A DNA stretch of 64,000 nt from Actinomyces bovis (GTDB lineage Bacteria > Actinomycetota > Actinomycetes > Actinomycetales > Actinomycetaceae): contig NZ_UAPQ01000001.1 in the NCBI RefSeq assembly GCF_900444995.1, positions 620,001 to 684,000 of the forward strand, in the 5' to 3' direction. Made by a program: the position numbers and the translations under genes. The notes beneath the pieces were generated by a model, which saw only the letters and a program-made list of their open reading frames with translations, ran no database searches and was not told the origin of the DNA. Of the stretch, positions 37,440 through 49,813 are shown one piece after another. The number at the start of each line of letters is the position of its first letter. Within the stretch, counting starts at the first letter, position 1.

Positions 37440-38023
37440 TTCGTACTTTTCCTTTCATCGTGCACGGAATGCACCGTGCTGGGTGATGTCAAAGCGGATA
37501 GGCTTAGGGAATGAGGAGGTGCTCACTGCGGAACGCGGCGGCCTCCCGGCCACTCGCCCACCCCCGAGCTCAGGTGCAACCTGACTCGCTGGGAGCGAGC
37601 TGTTGCTTACTGATAGATCTGCGAGCCAGACCTCCTCACAACTCCGGCGACAGCGTCGAAGACGTCCGCTCCCCCACGCCCCCATCCGGCCACCGTGAGC
37701 ACCCCCACCACCGGAGCACTGCTGCACCCGGGGTATGGCTGGCTCTTGCGAGTAAGCACGGGAACTCCTACTGGTTTGGGATGGGAATCTGGGGTGACGG
37801 GCCCCGGATCACTCCGGTAGCCCTGTAGACTCTTCAACTCTATTGGCTATTGCTAACGTTTCACTTGACACGCGATTTCGATAAGGCCTCAGGTTCCAGG
37901 CCAGTTAACGATTGCGTATCCATCTCCGCTGGCCGCCCGAAATTGCATTCCTGCACCAGGCGGAAGCACAAATCGACCCTCGGTAGGTAATTGCAGATCT
38001 GGCCAGGAAATACCCCGGGGCAC
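37440..38023. other. 584-bp intergenic region upstream of the FimP-like pilin
   Basis: No gene is supported on either strand. It should contain the pilin promoter. A small inverted repeat GCACGG-aatgca-CCGTGC at 37462-37479 lies about 25 bp upstream of the pilin start and could be an operator. Nothing else recognisable. Confidence 0.5.
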
Positions 38024-40726
38024 TCAGTCCGCCCTACGTCGTCGCAGCATGGCCCCGATTAGTGCCAGACCTGCGAACACGCTGCCACCGATCAGGAAGG
38101 TGTCTGCCCCCATCCCGCCGGTCAGTGGCAGCACCGGCACCGTGATCTTATGGTTACCAAAAGCTTCCTTGAATTCGAAGGCCGGATGGACGGCATCCAA
38201 GGTGAATGGGTGCTCTTTAGCGTCTAAGCGGTACCCGGCGGGAGCGGCCTTCTCTACTAGGGTGTATTTTCCCAAAGACAGACCCTCGACCTTAAACTGG
38301 CCTGGTTCCGGGTCCTTGTCAGGGCCAATGCAGTCTTTGGGGTCCGAAGCAACGCAGTCATCAACAAGCTGTGCAGCTCCTGCGCTTGTGCCTGCGGCGG
38401 GGCCGGTCAGCGTCCATGAGGAACCACCCAGAGGCTTGTTGTTAGCGGCATCAACCTTTTTCCAGGTCACCAAACCCTTGGCCTCCTGGTTCACGAAGGA
38501 GCCGGCGTTAACGGTCTTGCCTACATCAGTAGTTGCTACCGTGACCGTTTTCGGATTCGAATCCTTCACGTAACCCTCGGGTGCCGCCGATTCAGTAAGC
38601 GTATAAGTGCCAATCTCCACCGCTGTCAGCAGGAACTTACCGGCATTAGGGTCTTTGTCATGATCCTTGCATTCCTTAGCCTCAGTAGCCACACAGTCGG
38701 TTACGGTAATGGCCTGCTGCCCGGGTTTACTTGGCTGCCACGACCAGGTGGAGCCGCCGAGAAGGCTATTGTCCGGCTTGGTCTTGGTCCAAGCCACCTG
38801 CGGCAGCGCCTGGTTGACGACCTGACCAACCTCAACAGTCACGCCATTCTTAGTCACCTCAACCGTCTTGGCTTCCTCGCTCTTGACGTAGCCATTAGGT
38901 GCGGTGGTCTCAGTCAGCGTATAGGTGCCGTACTCCACCTGCTCCAGCTTGAAGTAGCCAGGACGCTCATCCTGATCGCCACTAGATCCGCAGGGCTTGG
39001 CCTGACAGTCATCGATCAAGCGCGCCGCAGCATTAGCAACAGATGTGAGAGTCCAGGAGGAGCCCCCCAAGGGCTTGCGATCCCGATCCACTTTGACCCA
39101 GGTAACGGACCCCTTGATACGGGTATTATCGATGTTCTTGAGGTCGAATGGCGTCGCCGCATGCGCTTCTTTCACCTGGATGGTTTGGGGCTCACCGGCC
39201 ACGTAGCCTTCTGGCGCCTTGGTTTCCACCAGCTTGTAGTTCCCAAGCGGCACATTCTCCACTTTCAGCACGCCGGGCGTGTTGTTGGTATCCCCGGAGC
39301 CATTATCTACAACCTTGATTACTGCGCTGCCGTCACTCGGACGCAGTTCCCACTCAGAGCCAGACAGTTCTTTTCCAGTGTCTGCCGCAGTCTTCTTCCA
39401 AGTCACGGAACCAGCCTTGACCTGTGGACCATTCTTCAAGACACACTCAACGACCACGCTTAGCGTGTTGGGAAGATTGACAGAGCCGGACTGGCCTACA
39501 CCCTGCTCAAACGGGACCTTGGAACCATCTGCATAACAAGCCCAAGTAGTCTGATATTCACTCAGTTTAGACCGGGAACCGCTAGCCATCTCTTCAGAGA
39601 AGTTGAGCTTCTGATTGTTCTTTACCGGGAAGATTCCAGCAGTTGCTGAGGGACTGTCCTGCAGCCCCGTCGTCTGACCGGAAGTAGTGCCGGTTGCGAT
39701 AGCATTGCTGCCCTGCTTGGACACTTTTAGTTTAAACTGATCAACATCATTAATCCTAGAAACAATGTCTTTCTTCAAAATAAAGGTGGCCGGGGAAGAA
39801 CAGGAAGCTAAATCAGATGAACTGCTTAATTTTGGCTCATAACCAAAGTCTACCTGAGTAAAGTCGGCAGGATCATAGGCCTTTGCCACAGCACTGTCAC
39901 CCAAAACAATAGAACCGTCGCTACGGAACGCCGCTCCATTGATGCCCTTCTTATTATCAAGTACCCCGAGACCATTCTCCGAGAATCTGAGATTCCCGCC
40001 GTTGGCAGCCTCCAGATCCTCCTTAGCAACTGTGTACACGACCGCCTCAGAACCACCCTTGTGTCGGACGATGTACAGGTTTCCCGCCGAGTCGAAGGCG
40101 AGGTCACCATTAGCCGTTCCATCAACGGGGATACCCGTATTAAACTGCCCAACGAACTCCACGGCACCCGTTCTACTCAGGTAACGATAGAGACGGAATT
40201 TCCTAGTTCCATCTTTATAAAATCCACCAAAGTAGAAGTCGCCGGTGGAGAACTGTACCCCGCCCGCAACCATCGACACCGGCGTATTTGAGTAGTTGAA
40301 GGTCTGCAGGAATTTCCACCCTTTCCCCACCTCGAAAGAGTAGAGATCAGACGCCTTGTCGTCACTGTGTCGCCATAGCGCATAGGCGGTTTGCCCCCCT
40401 CTGCCGATCCCTAGAGCATTTGCAAGCCTTTTCTTCTTGTTGCTCCCGTGATCATTCGCCCGATTACTGTCTGGGACGCTAGAGATGGGCGTCAGATTAC
40501 CACCAGAGTCAATTTTATAGACATCCCCAGTATCTGAAAGGGAATAGAAGTTCCCGGACTGGCAGGAAAATGCCTCATTGGCCGCGAACGCCGGAGTCCC
40601 CAAGACCACCGCCGGTACAGCTCCGCCCCACAAGCCAGCAAGCGGCAGCGACAGCGCTAGCCCTACGAGCAGCAGGCGCACCTTCAGGCCTGATAGGTGA
40701 GCTCTCAGCCCGATCGAGCGAGTCAT
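38024..40726 (-). CDS. LPLTG-anchored adhesin with propeller-like N-terminus and four SpaA modules
   Basis: The 900-residue product follows a good GGAGG. A signal peptide (LKVRLLLVGLALSLPLAGLW) is followed by an N-terminal region with repeated short beta blades (FYSLSDTGDVYKI, DFYFGGF, GDLAFDSAGNLYIV) that looks like a six- or seven-bladed propeller. Four SpaA/Cna_B-type modules follow (VTWKKTAAD, VTWVKVDRDR, VAWTKTKPDN, VTWKKVDAANN). LPLTG is at 866-870. It is a paralogue of the upstream 1238-residue protein, with near-identical DNA in one module. It is probably a fimbrial tip or accessory subunit; the ligand is unknown. Confidence 0.87.
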   Translation of the reverse strand: MTRSIGLRAHLSGLKVRLLLVGLALSLPLAGLWGGAVPAVVLGTPAFAANEAFSCQSGNFYSLSDTGDVYKIDSGGNLTPISSVPDSNRANDHGSNKKKRLANALGIGRGGQTAYALWRHSDDKASDLYSFEVGKGWKFLQTFNYSNTPVSMVAGGVQFSTGDFYFGGFYKDGTRKFRLYRYLSRTGAVEFVGQFNTGIPVDGTANGDLAFDSAGNLYIVRHKGGSEAVVYTVAKEDLEAANGGNLRFSENGLGVLDNKKGINGAAFRSDGSIVLGDSAVAKAYDPADFTQVDFGYEPKLSSSSDLASCSSPATFILKKDIVSRINDVDQFKLKVSKQGSNAIATGTTSGQTTGLQDSPSATAGIFPVKNNQKLNFSEEMASGSRSKLSEYQTTWACYADGSKVPFEQGVGQSGSVNLPNTLSVVVECVLKNGPQVKAGSVTWKKTAADTGKELSGSEWELRPSDGSAVIKVVDNGSGDTNNTPGVLKVENVPLGNYKLVETKAPEGYVAGEPQTIQVKEAHAATPFDLKNIDNTRIKGSVTWVKVDRDRKPLGGSSWTLTSVANAAARLIDDCQAKPCGSSGDQDERPGYFKLEQVEYGTYTLTETTAPNGYVKSEEAKTVEVTKNGVTVEVGQVVNQALPQVAWTKTKPDNSLLGGSTWSWQPSKPGQQAITVTDCVATEAKECKDHDKDPNAGKFLLTAVEIGTYTLTESAAPEGYVKDSNPKTVTVATTDVGKTVNAGSFVNQEAKGLVTWKKVDAANNKPLGGSSWTLTGPAAGTSAGAAQLVDDCVASDPKDCIGPDKDPEPGQFKVEGLSLGKYTLVEKAAPAGYRLDAKEHPFTLDAVHPAFEFKEAFGNHKITVPVLPLTGGMGADTFLIGGSVFAGLALIGAMLRRRRAD

Positions 40727-40950
40727 ATTGCGATCCTCCCTGGACAACATGCGGTGGCAGCAACCCACCCCCTTATTGGGAGCGAGTCACAACAAGGTTC
40801 TTAGAAGACCCTAACAACCGCGGTTCTAGAAAAGGCGGGATGATGCAGCCTCGTAACCGAAGGGCCACCTTGACGACACCTAATGCCATTAAGGCACAGG
40901 CCACGCCCGCCTACACGACACCAAGCCCCAGCTGGGACCGCGTCCGCACC

Positions 40951-43900
40951 TCAGGCCGAGCGACGGCGTCGTAAGAAGGCACCAACCAAAGCCAGCCCAC
41001 CGAAGGCACCACCGCCCATTAGGAAGGTGTCGGCACCCATGCCACCAGTCAGCGGCAACACCGGGACAGCGGTCTTGGTATTCTCGAAAGGCTTGTCAAA
41101 GGCATAGGCGGGGGCCTTAGCCGTGACGCTGAATGGGTGCTCAGTCTTGGAGTCCAGCCGGTACCCCGCCGGAGCGACCTTCTCCACCAGCTTGTACTCC
41201 CCCAGACCCAGTTCCTCCACCTTGAAGCCACCCGCCACCGGGTCCTTGTCCAGGCCCGTGCAGGCTGCGGCGTCATCCGCCACGCAGTCCTCAACAACCT
41301 GCGCGGCAGCGCCCGCACCCGGGCCCGTCAGGTTCCAGGCAGATCCGCCCAGGGCCTCGCCATTGTCAGCATCCACCTTGGACCAGGTCACAGACCCCTT
41401 GGCCTCCTGGTTCACAAAAGCGCCAGCCGTCACGGTCTTACCGATGTCAGTTCCCGCCACGGTGACCGCATGCGGCGTCGCGTCAAGCACATAACCCTCA
41501 GGCTGCCCGGTCTCCGTCAACACGTACTCCCCCGGAGTCACGCCCTTGAGCAGGAAGGCTCCCGCAGCCGGATCCTTATCCGCGCCCTTGCACTGGTCAG
41601 CACTGCTCGCTTCGCAGTCCCCCACCTCCACGGCCTCACCAGCCGGCGAGGTGGGCTTCCAGGACCAGGTGGAGCCACCCAAAGCGGTGCCATCCGGCTT
41701 GGTCTTGGTCCAAGCCACCTGCGGCAGCGCCTGGTTGACCACCTCCCCGACGGCCACGACCTGCCCGTTGGTGGAAACCTGCACCGTCTTGGTGTCCGCA
41801 CTCTTTACATAGCCCTTCGGCGCCTGATCCTCAACCAGCGTGTAGGTGCCGTAGACCACGCCCTCCAGCCTGAAGTACCCGGGGCGCTCGTCGCGGTCAC
41901 CAGTGGCAGTCGCACAAGGCGCAAGCACGCAGTCCGTGATCGTGCGCGCTGGACCGGCAGGATTGGTGGGTGTCAGGGTCCAGGTGGACTCACCCAGGGG
42001 CCTGCGGCCCGCATTCACCTTGGTCCAGGTGACGGTTCCCTTGATGGGCTCGTTCTTGAAGGAGCCCGCCTGGACGGTTCCCTCCAGGTCAGTGTCCTTC
42101 AGCTTCAGCGGGTGCGGCGTCTGGTCCGCAACCAGGCCGGTGGGGGCGGTGTCTTCCGTGAGGGTGTAGTCACCGAGCGCAAGGTCTTGGAGCAGGAAGC
42201 CTCCGGCGGTGTGGTCCCGGTCCGGGCCGGGGCACATGTCGGCACTGGCCTGGACGCAGTCCTCAACCTTCACTGCGGCCGACGCCGCCCCAGCCGGACC
42301 GGTCAGCGTCCACACGGAGCCGCCCGCAGGCATCCCAGCGGCGTCGGTCTTAGTCCAGGAGAGCCGGGGCAGGCGCTTGTTGACCTGCTCTCCCAGGACG
42401 ACCGGGACCGAGGCGTTGCCCGCGTTGACCTCGAAGGGCCGGTCCGCCCCCGCCGCGTAGCCGGGCGGCGGAGTCTTCTCATGCAGCAGGTAACGGCCCC
42501 AGTCCAGGCCGGTGACCCTGAATCCGCCCTCCGCCGGGTCCTTGTCCGCGCCGGTGCACCGTGCCGGAGCCGACTCGACGCAGTCCGTCACCTCCAGCTT
42601 GGCGGCCCCGCCAGGCCCTGGGACGAGCTCCCACACCGACCCACCCAAGGGCCTGTGGTCCATGCCGGTCTTGCTCCAGGTCGCACTGCCCGCAATGGGC
42701 TGGTTGACGACGGCGCCGGCGTCCACGGTCGCGCCGTTAGTGGTGACCTTAACGGTCTTGGTCTCCGTGCTCTTGACGTAGCCGGTTGGCGCGCTGGCCT
42801 CGGTCAGCTTGTAAGTGCCGTAGGTCATGTCCCCCAGCCTGAAGTAGCCGGGCCGCTGGTCACGGTCGCCGTTGGCAGGGACGCAGGGCGCAGCGGTGCA
42901 GTCCGTGATCTGGCGCACGGCACCAACCGGGTTGGTGGGGGTTAGGCTCCAGGTGGAGCCTCCCAGCGCTGAGCCGTCCGGCTTGGTCTTGGTCCAGGTG
43001 ATGACTCCCTTGATGGGGGTGTTCGTGATGCTCCCCAAGCTGTTCGGGGCCGTGGCGTGAGCTGAGGTGATGGTGAAGTGCTTGTCAGAGGCACCCACGT
43101 AGCCTTCGGGCACCGTGCTTTCGTGCAGGGTATAGCCGCCCAGTGGCAGGTCATCGACCCTGAATTCCGCCACATCCGGGTCCTTGTCGCGGCCGCTGTT
43201 GTCAGTGACGTAAATGGTCGCCTGCCCGGCGGCATCGGGGATGATCTGCCAGGCCGAGCCGGTAAGCGCACGTCCGCCCGCGTCAACCTTATTCCAGGTC
43301 ACCGAGCCGGTCTTGGGCTTGGGCTCGTTACGCAGGGTGCAGATGGCGTCATGATTCGAGCCGTCCTTCTGCGTGAAGGTGTACTCCGTGTCCGAGACCC
43401 TGGACACCGCCAGGTTCTCACGCGTGACCTCGTCAATGCAGGTCAAGGTCGTATTGTAGTCGGACAGACGTGCACCACCAGCCGCAGTCTCCTTGATGGT
43501 GTAAGTGCGCGGCTTGTAGAGAATGAACACGCCGACAGAGGCTTGTGTGCCAGTACCACTGCCGGAAGTGCTCTCTGAGGCCAGCACACCCCTGTTCTTA
43601 CCTTCAACCGAAATCTTGAACTGGTCACCCGGCTTCTCGCGGCCTACGACGTTTTTCTCCACATAGAGCGTGGGTGGAGAGGCGCAAGAGGCCAGGTCGG
43701 TTCCATTCGAGATACCGATGGAGACCTTGTCACTCAGGGTCGCACCATCATCAGGATCAATAGAGTAATTCTTGGTCTTGCTGTCTTTTCCATACTGGAT
43801 AAAGAGGCGACCATCAGAGTCAAAGGCCAAACCGTTATACCTGCCCTCGCCAGTTTTCAGGGTGCGGATATTACCATGTGGAATAAGATCTCCAGCGGAA

Positions 43901-44667
43901 GATGCTAGATCTTCACGCCGCACAGGAACGACCAGGGTCTTACCGTCACCATCATTCCAAAGCACGAACATGTCCCCAGAAGCAGAGAACACCAGATCGC
44001 CGTTCCCCTTGTTACTGGACACATCCAGCACCTTCACGTAGCCAACCAGAATAATGCGTCCACCGTCATAGCGGTAAGTAGCAAAGTAAGTGCCATAACC
44101 GTCATCGATAAACCCACCAAAGTAATATTTGGCGTCAGGGCCCTTAGGGTTAATGCCCCCTGCTACCAGGTTGTTAATCTTGGCAGTACCATATTTGCCC
44201 GAGGGGAGACTACCGTAGTGGACAATCTTAGTAGTACCGCTGGCCGCATCCCACTTGTAGATACCAATCCTGGTGTGAGTCTCGCTATCTGCCCTGTTTA
44301 AAGCCCATGCCTCTGCGCCGTCAGAGCCAATGGCCAGTCCATTGAAATCAGACTCGCCGCTATCACTCATGAATTTGAATGCTATGTTGCCATCCGCACC
44401 GTGATACCTAGGCTCACCCGCAGTTGAGGGTACTTTGTATACATTCCCCTTCTTGTCCAGAGTGTAGTAGTCACCCCCCGTACATGACAGCTTCTCCCCC
44501 TGTCGCAGAGCAAGCGGGTACGTTACTGCCGCAGGCACAGCTTGAACCGGTCTTGCCGTAGCCGGTACTGCCTCAAGCGAGGGAACCAGGGCCACACAGA
44601 GGGCACCCACAGCCAGCAGGGCCTTCAGTCCTCGCGACCGTGCACCTGCGCTAAAAATGCGAGTCAT
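40951..44667 (-). CDS. LPLTG-anchored adhesin with propeller-like N-terminus and seven SpaA modules
   Basis: The 1238-residue product has AAGGAG 7 nt before ATG 44667 and a signal peptide (LKALLAVGALCVALVPSLEA). The N-terminal region (YYTLDKKGNVYKV, YYFGGFIDDGYG, GDLVFSASGDMFVL) matches that of the 900-residue paralogue. Seven successive SpaA-type modules follow, each with a [ST]W-x-K core and a DC-D-DP-G-F pattern, several carrying the E-box APxGY. LPLTG is at 1204-1208. It is the most upstream gene of the superlocus, in the position of a fimQ-like tip adhesin. The 182-bp gap to the next gene (40769-40950) shows no gene. Confidence 0.87.
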   Translation of the reverse strand: MTRIFSAGARSRGLKALLAVGALCVALVPSLEAVPATARPVQAVPAAVTYPLALRQGEKLSCTGGDYYTLDKKGNVYKVPSTAGEPRYHGADGNIAFKFMSDSGESDFNGLAIGSDGAEAWALNRADSETHTRIGIYKWDAASGTTKIVHYGSLPSGKYGTAKINNLVAGGINPKGPDAKYYFGGFIDDGYGTYFATYRYDGGRIILVGYVKVLDVSSNKGNGDLVFSASGDMFVLWNDGDGKTLVVPVRREDLASSAGDLIPHGNIRTLKTGEGRYNGLAFDSDGRLFIQYGKDSKTKNYSIDPDDGATLSDKVSIGISNGTDLASCASPPTLYVEKNVVGREKPGDQFKISVEGKNRGVLASESTSGSGTGTQASVGVFILYKPRTYTIKETAAGGARLSDYNTTLTCIDEVTRENLAVSRVSDTEYTFTQKDGSNHDAICTLRNEPKPKTGSVTWNKVDAGGRALTGSAWQIIPDAAGQATIYVTDNSGRDKDPDVAEFRVDDLPLGGYTLHESTVPEGYVGASDKHFTITSAHATAPNSLGSITNTPIKGVITWTKTKPDGSALGGSTWSLTPTNPVGAVRQITDCTAAPCVPANGDRDQRPGYFRLGDMTYGTYKLTEASAPTGYVKSTETKTVKVTTNGATVDAGAVVNQPIAGSATWSKTGMDHRPLGGSVWELVPGPGGAAKLEVTDCVESAPARCTGADKDPAEGGFRVTGLDWGRYLLHEKTPPPGYAAGADRPFEVNAGNASVPVVLGEQVNKRLPRLSWTKTDAAGMPAGGSVWTLTGPAGAASAAVKVEDCVQASADMCPGPDRDHTAGGFLLQDLALGDYTLTEDTAPTGLVADQTPHPLKLKDTDLEGTVQAGSFKNEPIKGTVTWTKVNAGRRPLGESTWTLTPTNPAGPARTITDCVLAPCATATGDRDERPGYFRLEGVVYGTYTLVEDQAPKGYVKSADTKTVQVSTNGQVVAVGEVVNQALPQVAWTKTKPDGTALGGSTWSWKPTSPAGEAVEVGDCEASSADQCKGADKDPAAGAFLLKGVTPGEYVLTETGQPEGYVLDATPHAVTVAGTDIGKTVTAGAFVNQEAKGSVTWSKVDADNGEALGGSAWNLTGPGAGAAAQVVEDCVADDAAACTGLDKDPVAGGFKVEELGLGEYKLVEKVAPAGYRLDSKTEHPFSVTAKAPAYAFDKPFENTKTAVPVLPLTGGMGADTFLMGGGAFGGLALVGAFLRRRRSA

Positions 44668-45009
44668 GGGGAGTCTCCTTGGATAGATTGGGATGCCTTG
44701 CGCGCACCACGTGGGAATATTGGCAACAAGGCGCTTTGATCACCCTAACAATCAACCCAGCTCAAAGGGATGCTCGATACCTGCTTGCAACCCAAGGGGC
44801 TACTTTGTTACCCCTTTCAGATCTACATTTTTGTACCCAGGTGACAGCACTACCACGCCTTACGTGTGAAAACACGTAGCTTGGGACAGAGCGTGAGAAC
44901 CCGATACGAGGACAACGCAACATAAATACAAGTGTCCCCCGCCTGGACTTGCCAGACGGGGGACACCCGCAGGATCGGCGCTAAGCGCCTGACCTAAAGC
45001 CTCAGATCA
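44668..45009. other. Intergenic region between tuf and the first adhesin gene
   Basis: No gene supported. It contains the tuf terminator (44932-44966) and, nearer 44667, a relatively A/T-rich stretch expected to hold the promoter of the pilus superlocus. No convincing -35/-10 pair can be named. Confidence 0.55.
44932..44966 (-). terminator. tuf terminator hairpin
   Basis: GTGTCCCCCGCCTGG pairs with CCAGACGGGGGACAC around ACTTG, with one mismatch. It lies about 45 bp after the tuf stop and separates the str operon from the pilus genes. Confidence 0.85.
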
Positions 45010-46200
45010 TCACTTGATGATCTTGGTGACGCGACCGGAGCCAACGGTACGGCCACCCTCACGGATAGCGAAGCCGAGGCCCTCCTCCATGGCGATGGGC
45101 TGGATCAGCTGGACGGACATCTCAGTGGTGTCGCCAGGCATGACCATCTCGGTGCCCTCGGGGAGGGTGATGACGCCGGTGACGTCGGTGGTCCGGAAGT
45201 AGAACTGCGGACGGTAGTTCGAGTAGAAGGGGTTGTGGCGGCCACCCTCATCCTTGGTCAGGATGTAAACGTGGCCCTCGAACTCGGTGTGCGGGGTGAT
45301 GGAGCCGGGCTTGGCCACAACCTGGCCACGCTCAACATCCTCACGCTTGGTGCCGCGCAGCAGCAGACCACAGTTCTCGCCAGCCCAAGCCTCGTCCATC
45401 TGCTTGTGGAACATCTCGATACCGGTAACGGTGGTCTTCTGAGCCTCACGGATACCGAGGATCTCAACCTCAGAGTTGATCGGCAGCTTGCCGCGCTCCA
45501 CACGACCGGTAACGACAGTGCCACGACCAGTGATCGTGAAAACATCCTCAATCGGCATGAGGAAGGGCTTGTCCATGTCACGCTCAGGAGTCGGGATGTA
45601 CTCGTCAACCGCGTCCATGAGCTCCTTGATCTTCGAGGTCCACTCAGCGTCACCCTCCAGAGCCTTGAAAGCGGAGACGCGCACCACGGGGGCGTTGTCG
45701 CCGTCGTACTCCTGGGAGGACAGCAGCTCGCGGACCTCCATCTCGACGAGCTCAAGCAGCTCCTCGTCCTCAACCATGTCGCACTTGTTCAGGGCGACCA
45801 GCAGGACCGGCACGCCGACCTGACGGGCAAGCAGCACGTGCTCGCGGGTCTGGGCCATAGGGCCGTCGGTGGCGGCAACCACCAGGATGGCGCCATCCAT
45901 CTGGGCCGCACCAGTGATCATGTTCTTGATGTAGTCGGCGTGACCGGGGGCGTCCACGTGGGCGTAGTGACGCTTGTCAGTCTGGTACTCGACGTGCGCG
46001 ATGTTGATCGTGATACCGCGCTGCCGCTCCTCAGGAGCCTTGTCGATCTCGTCGAAGGGGGTGAAGGGGTTCAGCTCCGGGTACTCGTCGTGCAGAACCT
46101 TGGAGATCGCAGCGGTCAGCGTCGTCTTGCCGTGGTCGACGTGACCGATCGTTCCGATGTTGACGTGCGGCTTGGTCCGCTCGAACTTGGCCTTGGCCAC
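45010..46200 (-). CDS. tuf: Elongation factor Tu
   Basis: The 396-residue GTPase delivers aminoacyl-tRNA to the ribosome. G1 is GHVDHGKT (residues 19-26), G3 is DAPGHAD, G4 is NKCD and G5 is SAFKAL. All three domains are present and the protein ends [14 protein letters not shown] chose GTG at 46200 (V-A-K-A-K-F-E-R-T) because AGGAGG precedes it at 7 nt and it matches the family. An upstream in-frame start at 46254 adds 18 unrelated residues. Confidence 0.98.
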   Translation of the reverse strand: MAKAKFERTKPHVNIGTIGHVDHGKTTLTAAISKVLHDEYPELNPFTPFDEIDKAPEERQRGITINIAHVEYQTDKRHYAHVDAPGHADYIKNMITGAAQMDGAILVVAATDGPMAQTREHVLLARQVGVPVLLVALNKCDMVEDEELLELVEMEVRELLSSQEYDGDNAPVVRVSAFKALEGDAEWTSKIKELMDAVDEYIPTPERDMDKPFLMPIEDVFTITGRGTVVTGRVERGKLPINSEVEILGIREAQKTTVTGIEMFHKQMDEAWAGENCGLLLRGTKREDVERGQVVAKPGSITPHTEFEGHVYILTKDEGGRHNPFYSNYRPQFYFRTTDVTGVITLPEGTEMVMPGDTTEMSVQLIQPIAMEEGLGFAIREGGRTVGSGRVTKIIK

Positions 46201-46348
46201 TTGTGTCCTCCTGGGACTCGGGTAGTGCTCTTCGTCGTGTATCGACTCACCCATGTTAGCGAGTCCGACGCAAAGCGTGTCTACGGTGGTTTTTTGGAAA
46301 TCTTACTGGAACGGCGGCGTTAGGCGTAACACCATGGCCGCCAAGGTA

Positions 46349-46377
46349 GGGAGGGGTCGGGCACACCGGCCCCTCCC
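46349..46377 (-). terminator. Hairpin between fusA and tuf
   Basis: GGGAGGGGTCGG pairs with CCGGCCCCTCCC around GCACA, 12 bp with one imperfect pair, 16 bp past the fusA stop. It may partly uncouple tuf from the rest of the str operon. Confidence 0.7.
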
Positions 46378-46392
46378 CCACCACGGCTGGGC

Positions 46393-48528
<2,136 letters not shown>

Positions 48529-48615
48529 TGGTGGTGTCCTTCTTTAGTGAGGTGAGTCTTGACGACGTCGGCCGGTTCCCGCCGGGGGCGAGCCCCGACC
48601 GACGTGCAGCTGGAA

Positions 48616-49086
48616 TTACCAGCGGTAGTGAGCGAAGGCCTTGTTGGACTCAGCCATGCGGTGCATGTCCTCGCGACGCTTAACCGCAGCACCAAGACCG
48701 TTGGAGGCGTCCAGAATCTCGTTCGTGAGACGCTCAGTCATGGTGTTCTCGCGGCGCTGCCGGGAGTAGTCCACGAGCCAGCGCAGCGCCAGGGTGGTGG
48801 CGCGGCCAGGCCGAACCTCGACCGGCACCTGGTAGGTGGCACCACCGACGCGGCGGGAGCGGACCTCCAGCGCAGGGCGAATGTTGTCCAGGGCGCGCTT
48901 GAGCACGGAGACCGGGTCCTGGTCCGTCTTGGAGCGCACGCCCTCCAGGGCGCCGTAAACGATGCGCTCAGCGGTGGACTTCTTGCCGTCAAGCAGGACG
49001 CGGTTCACCAGCTGGGTGACGACCGGGGAGCCGTAGACGGGATCGACGGCGAGCGGCCGCTTGGGTGCGGGACCCTTACGTGGCAT
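48616..49086 (-). CDS. rpsG: 30S ribosomal protein S7 (uS7)
   Basis: A 156-residue protein starting [20 protein letters not shown] and ending [14 protein letters not shown], typical of S7, which nucleates the 16S 3' domain. Its ATG overlaps the rpsL stop by one base (TAATG). Confidence 0.97.
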   Translation of the reverse strand: MPRKGPAPKRPLAVDPVYGSPVVTQLVNRVLLDGKKSTAERIVYGALEGVRSKTDQDPVSVLKRALDNIRPALEVRSRRVGGATYQVPVEVRPGRATTLALRWLVDYSRQRRENTMTERLTNEILDASNGLGAAVKRREDMHRMAESNKAFAHYRW

Positions 49087-49460
49087 TACTTCTTCTCCTT
49101 CTTGGCGCCGTACTTGGAGCGTGCCTGCTGGCGGCCCTTAACACCCTGGGTGTCGAGGGAGCCGCGCACGATGTGGTAACGGACACCGGGAAGGTCCTTC
49201 ACACGACCACCACGAACGAGCACGATCGAGTGCTCCTGGAGGTTGTGGCCCTCACCGGGGATATAAGCCGTGACCTCAATACCTGTGGACAGGCGGACAC
49301 GGGCAACCTTACGGAGAGCGGAGTTCGGCTTCTTTGGCGTGGTGGTGTACACGCGGGTGCACACGCCACGACGCTGCGGGCTGGCCTTCAGCGCCGGCGT
49401 CTTGGACGTCGAACGCTTGGTTGAGCGGCCCTTGCGGACCAGCTGCTGAATGGTGGGCAC
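49086..49460 (-). CDS. rpsL: 30S ribosomal protein S12 (uS12)
   Basis: The 124-residue decoding-centre protein contains [18 protein letters not shown] and [16 protein letters not shown]. The lysines in these two segments are the usual streptomycin-resistance sites and appear wild-type. GTG at 49460 (V-P-T-I-Q-Q-L) with GGAG upstream gives the exact family length; the open frame to 49583 is not S12. Confidence 0.97.
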   Translation of the reverse strand: MPTIQQLVRKGRSTKRSTSKTPALKASPQRRGVCTRVYTTTPKKPNSALRKVARVRLSTGIEVTAYIPGEGHNLQEHSIVLVRGGRVKDLPGVRYHIVRGSLDTQGVKGRQQARSKYGAKKEKK

Positions 49461-49813
49461 TACTGATTCTCCATCTTCAGTGCATCGAACAAAACTGCTG
49501 CCTGCCACCCGGGCCGTCCCCCGGTCCGCGACGCGCATCACCTCAAGGGGCGGCCGGCCCGCAGGTCCGCTCGCACGGCCCACGCCCGGAGCCTCCAGTC
49601 ATGGAGACCCGTCGGTTCCCGCCGCGGCAGACCCGCGTCACGACGTCGGCGCGCATAGAAGCGCCGGGGCCGCTGGGAACGGATTGGAGAACGGCACCCG
49701 GTCAGCGGGCACCGCAGCAGAGGCTACACGGCGACGGCGCCGCCCCGCCAGGGCGAAGGGGCCTAAACGGGCGTGGGCTCCGCCACCCTGGAACTATTAG
49801 CCTGCGGGGCGAC
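49461..49813. other. Intergenic region between the GTPase operon and rpsL
   Basis: A GC-rich 353-bp stretch with no supported gene. It must hold the str operon promoter and any terminator of the upstream GTPase operon, but I see no strong hairpin or promoter. Confidence 0.5.

Noticed and set aside
49461-49813. Open frames between rpsL and the GTPase gene
   Set aside because: Low-complexity Arg/Pro/Gly translations without ribosome binding sites; the stretch is better read as promoter region.
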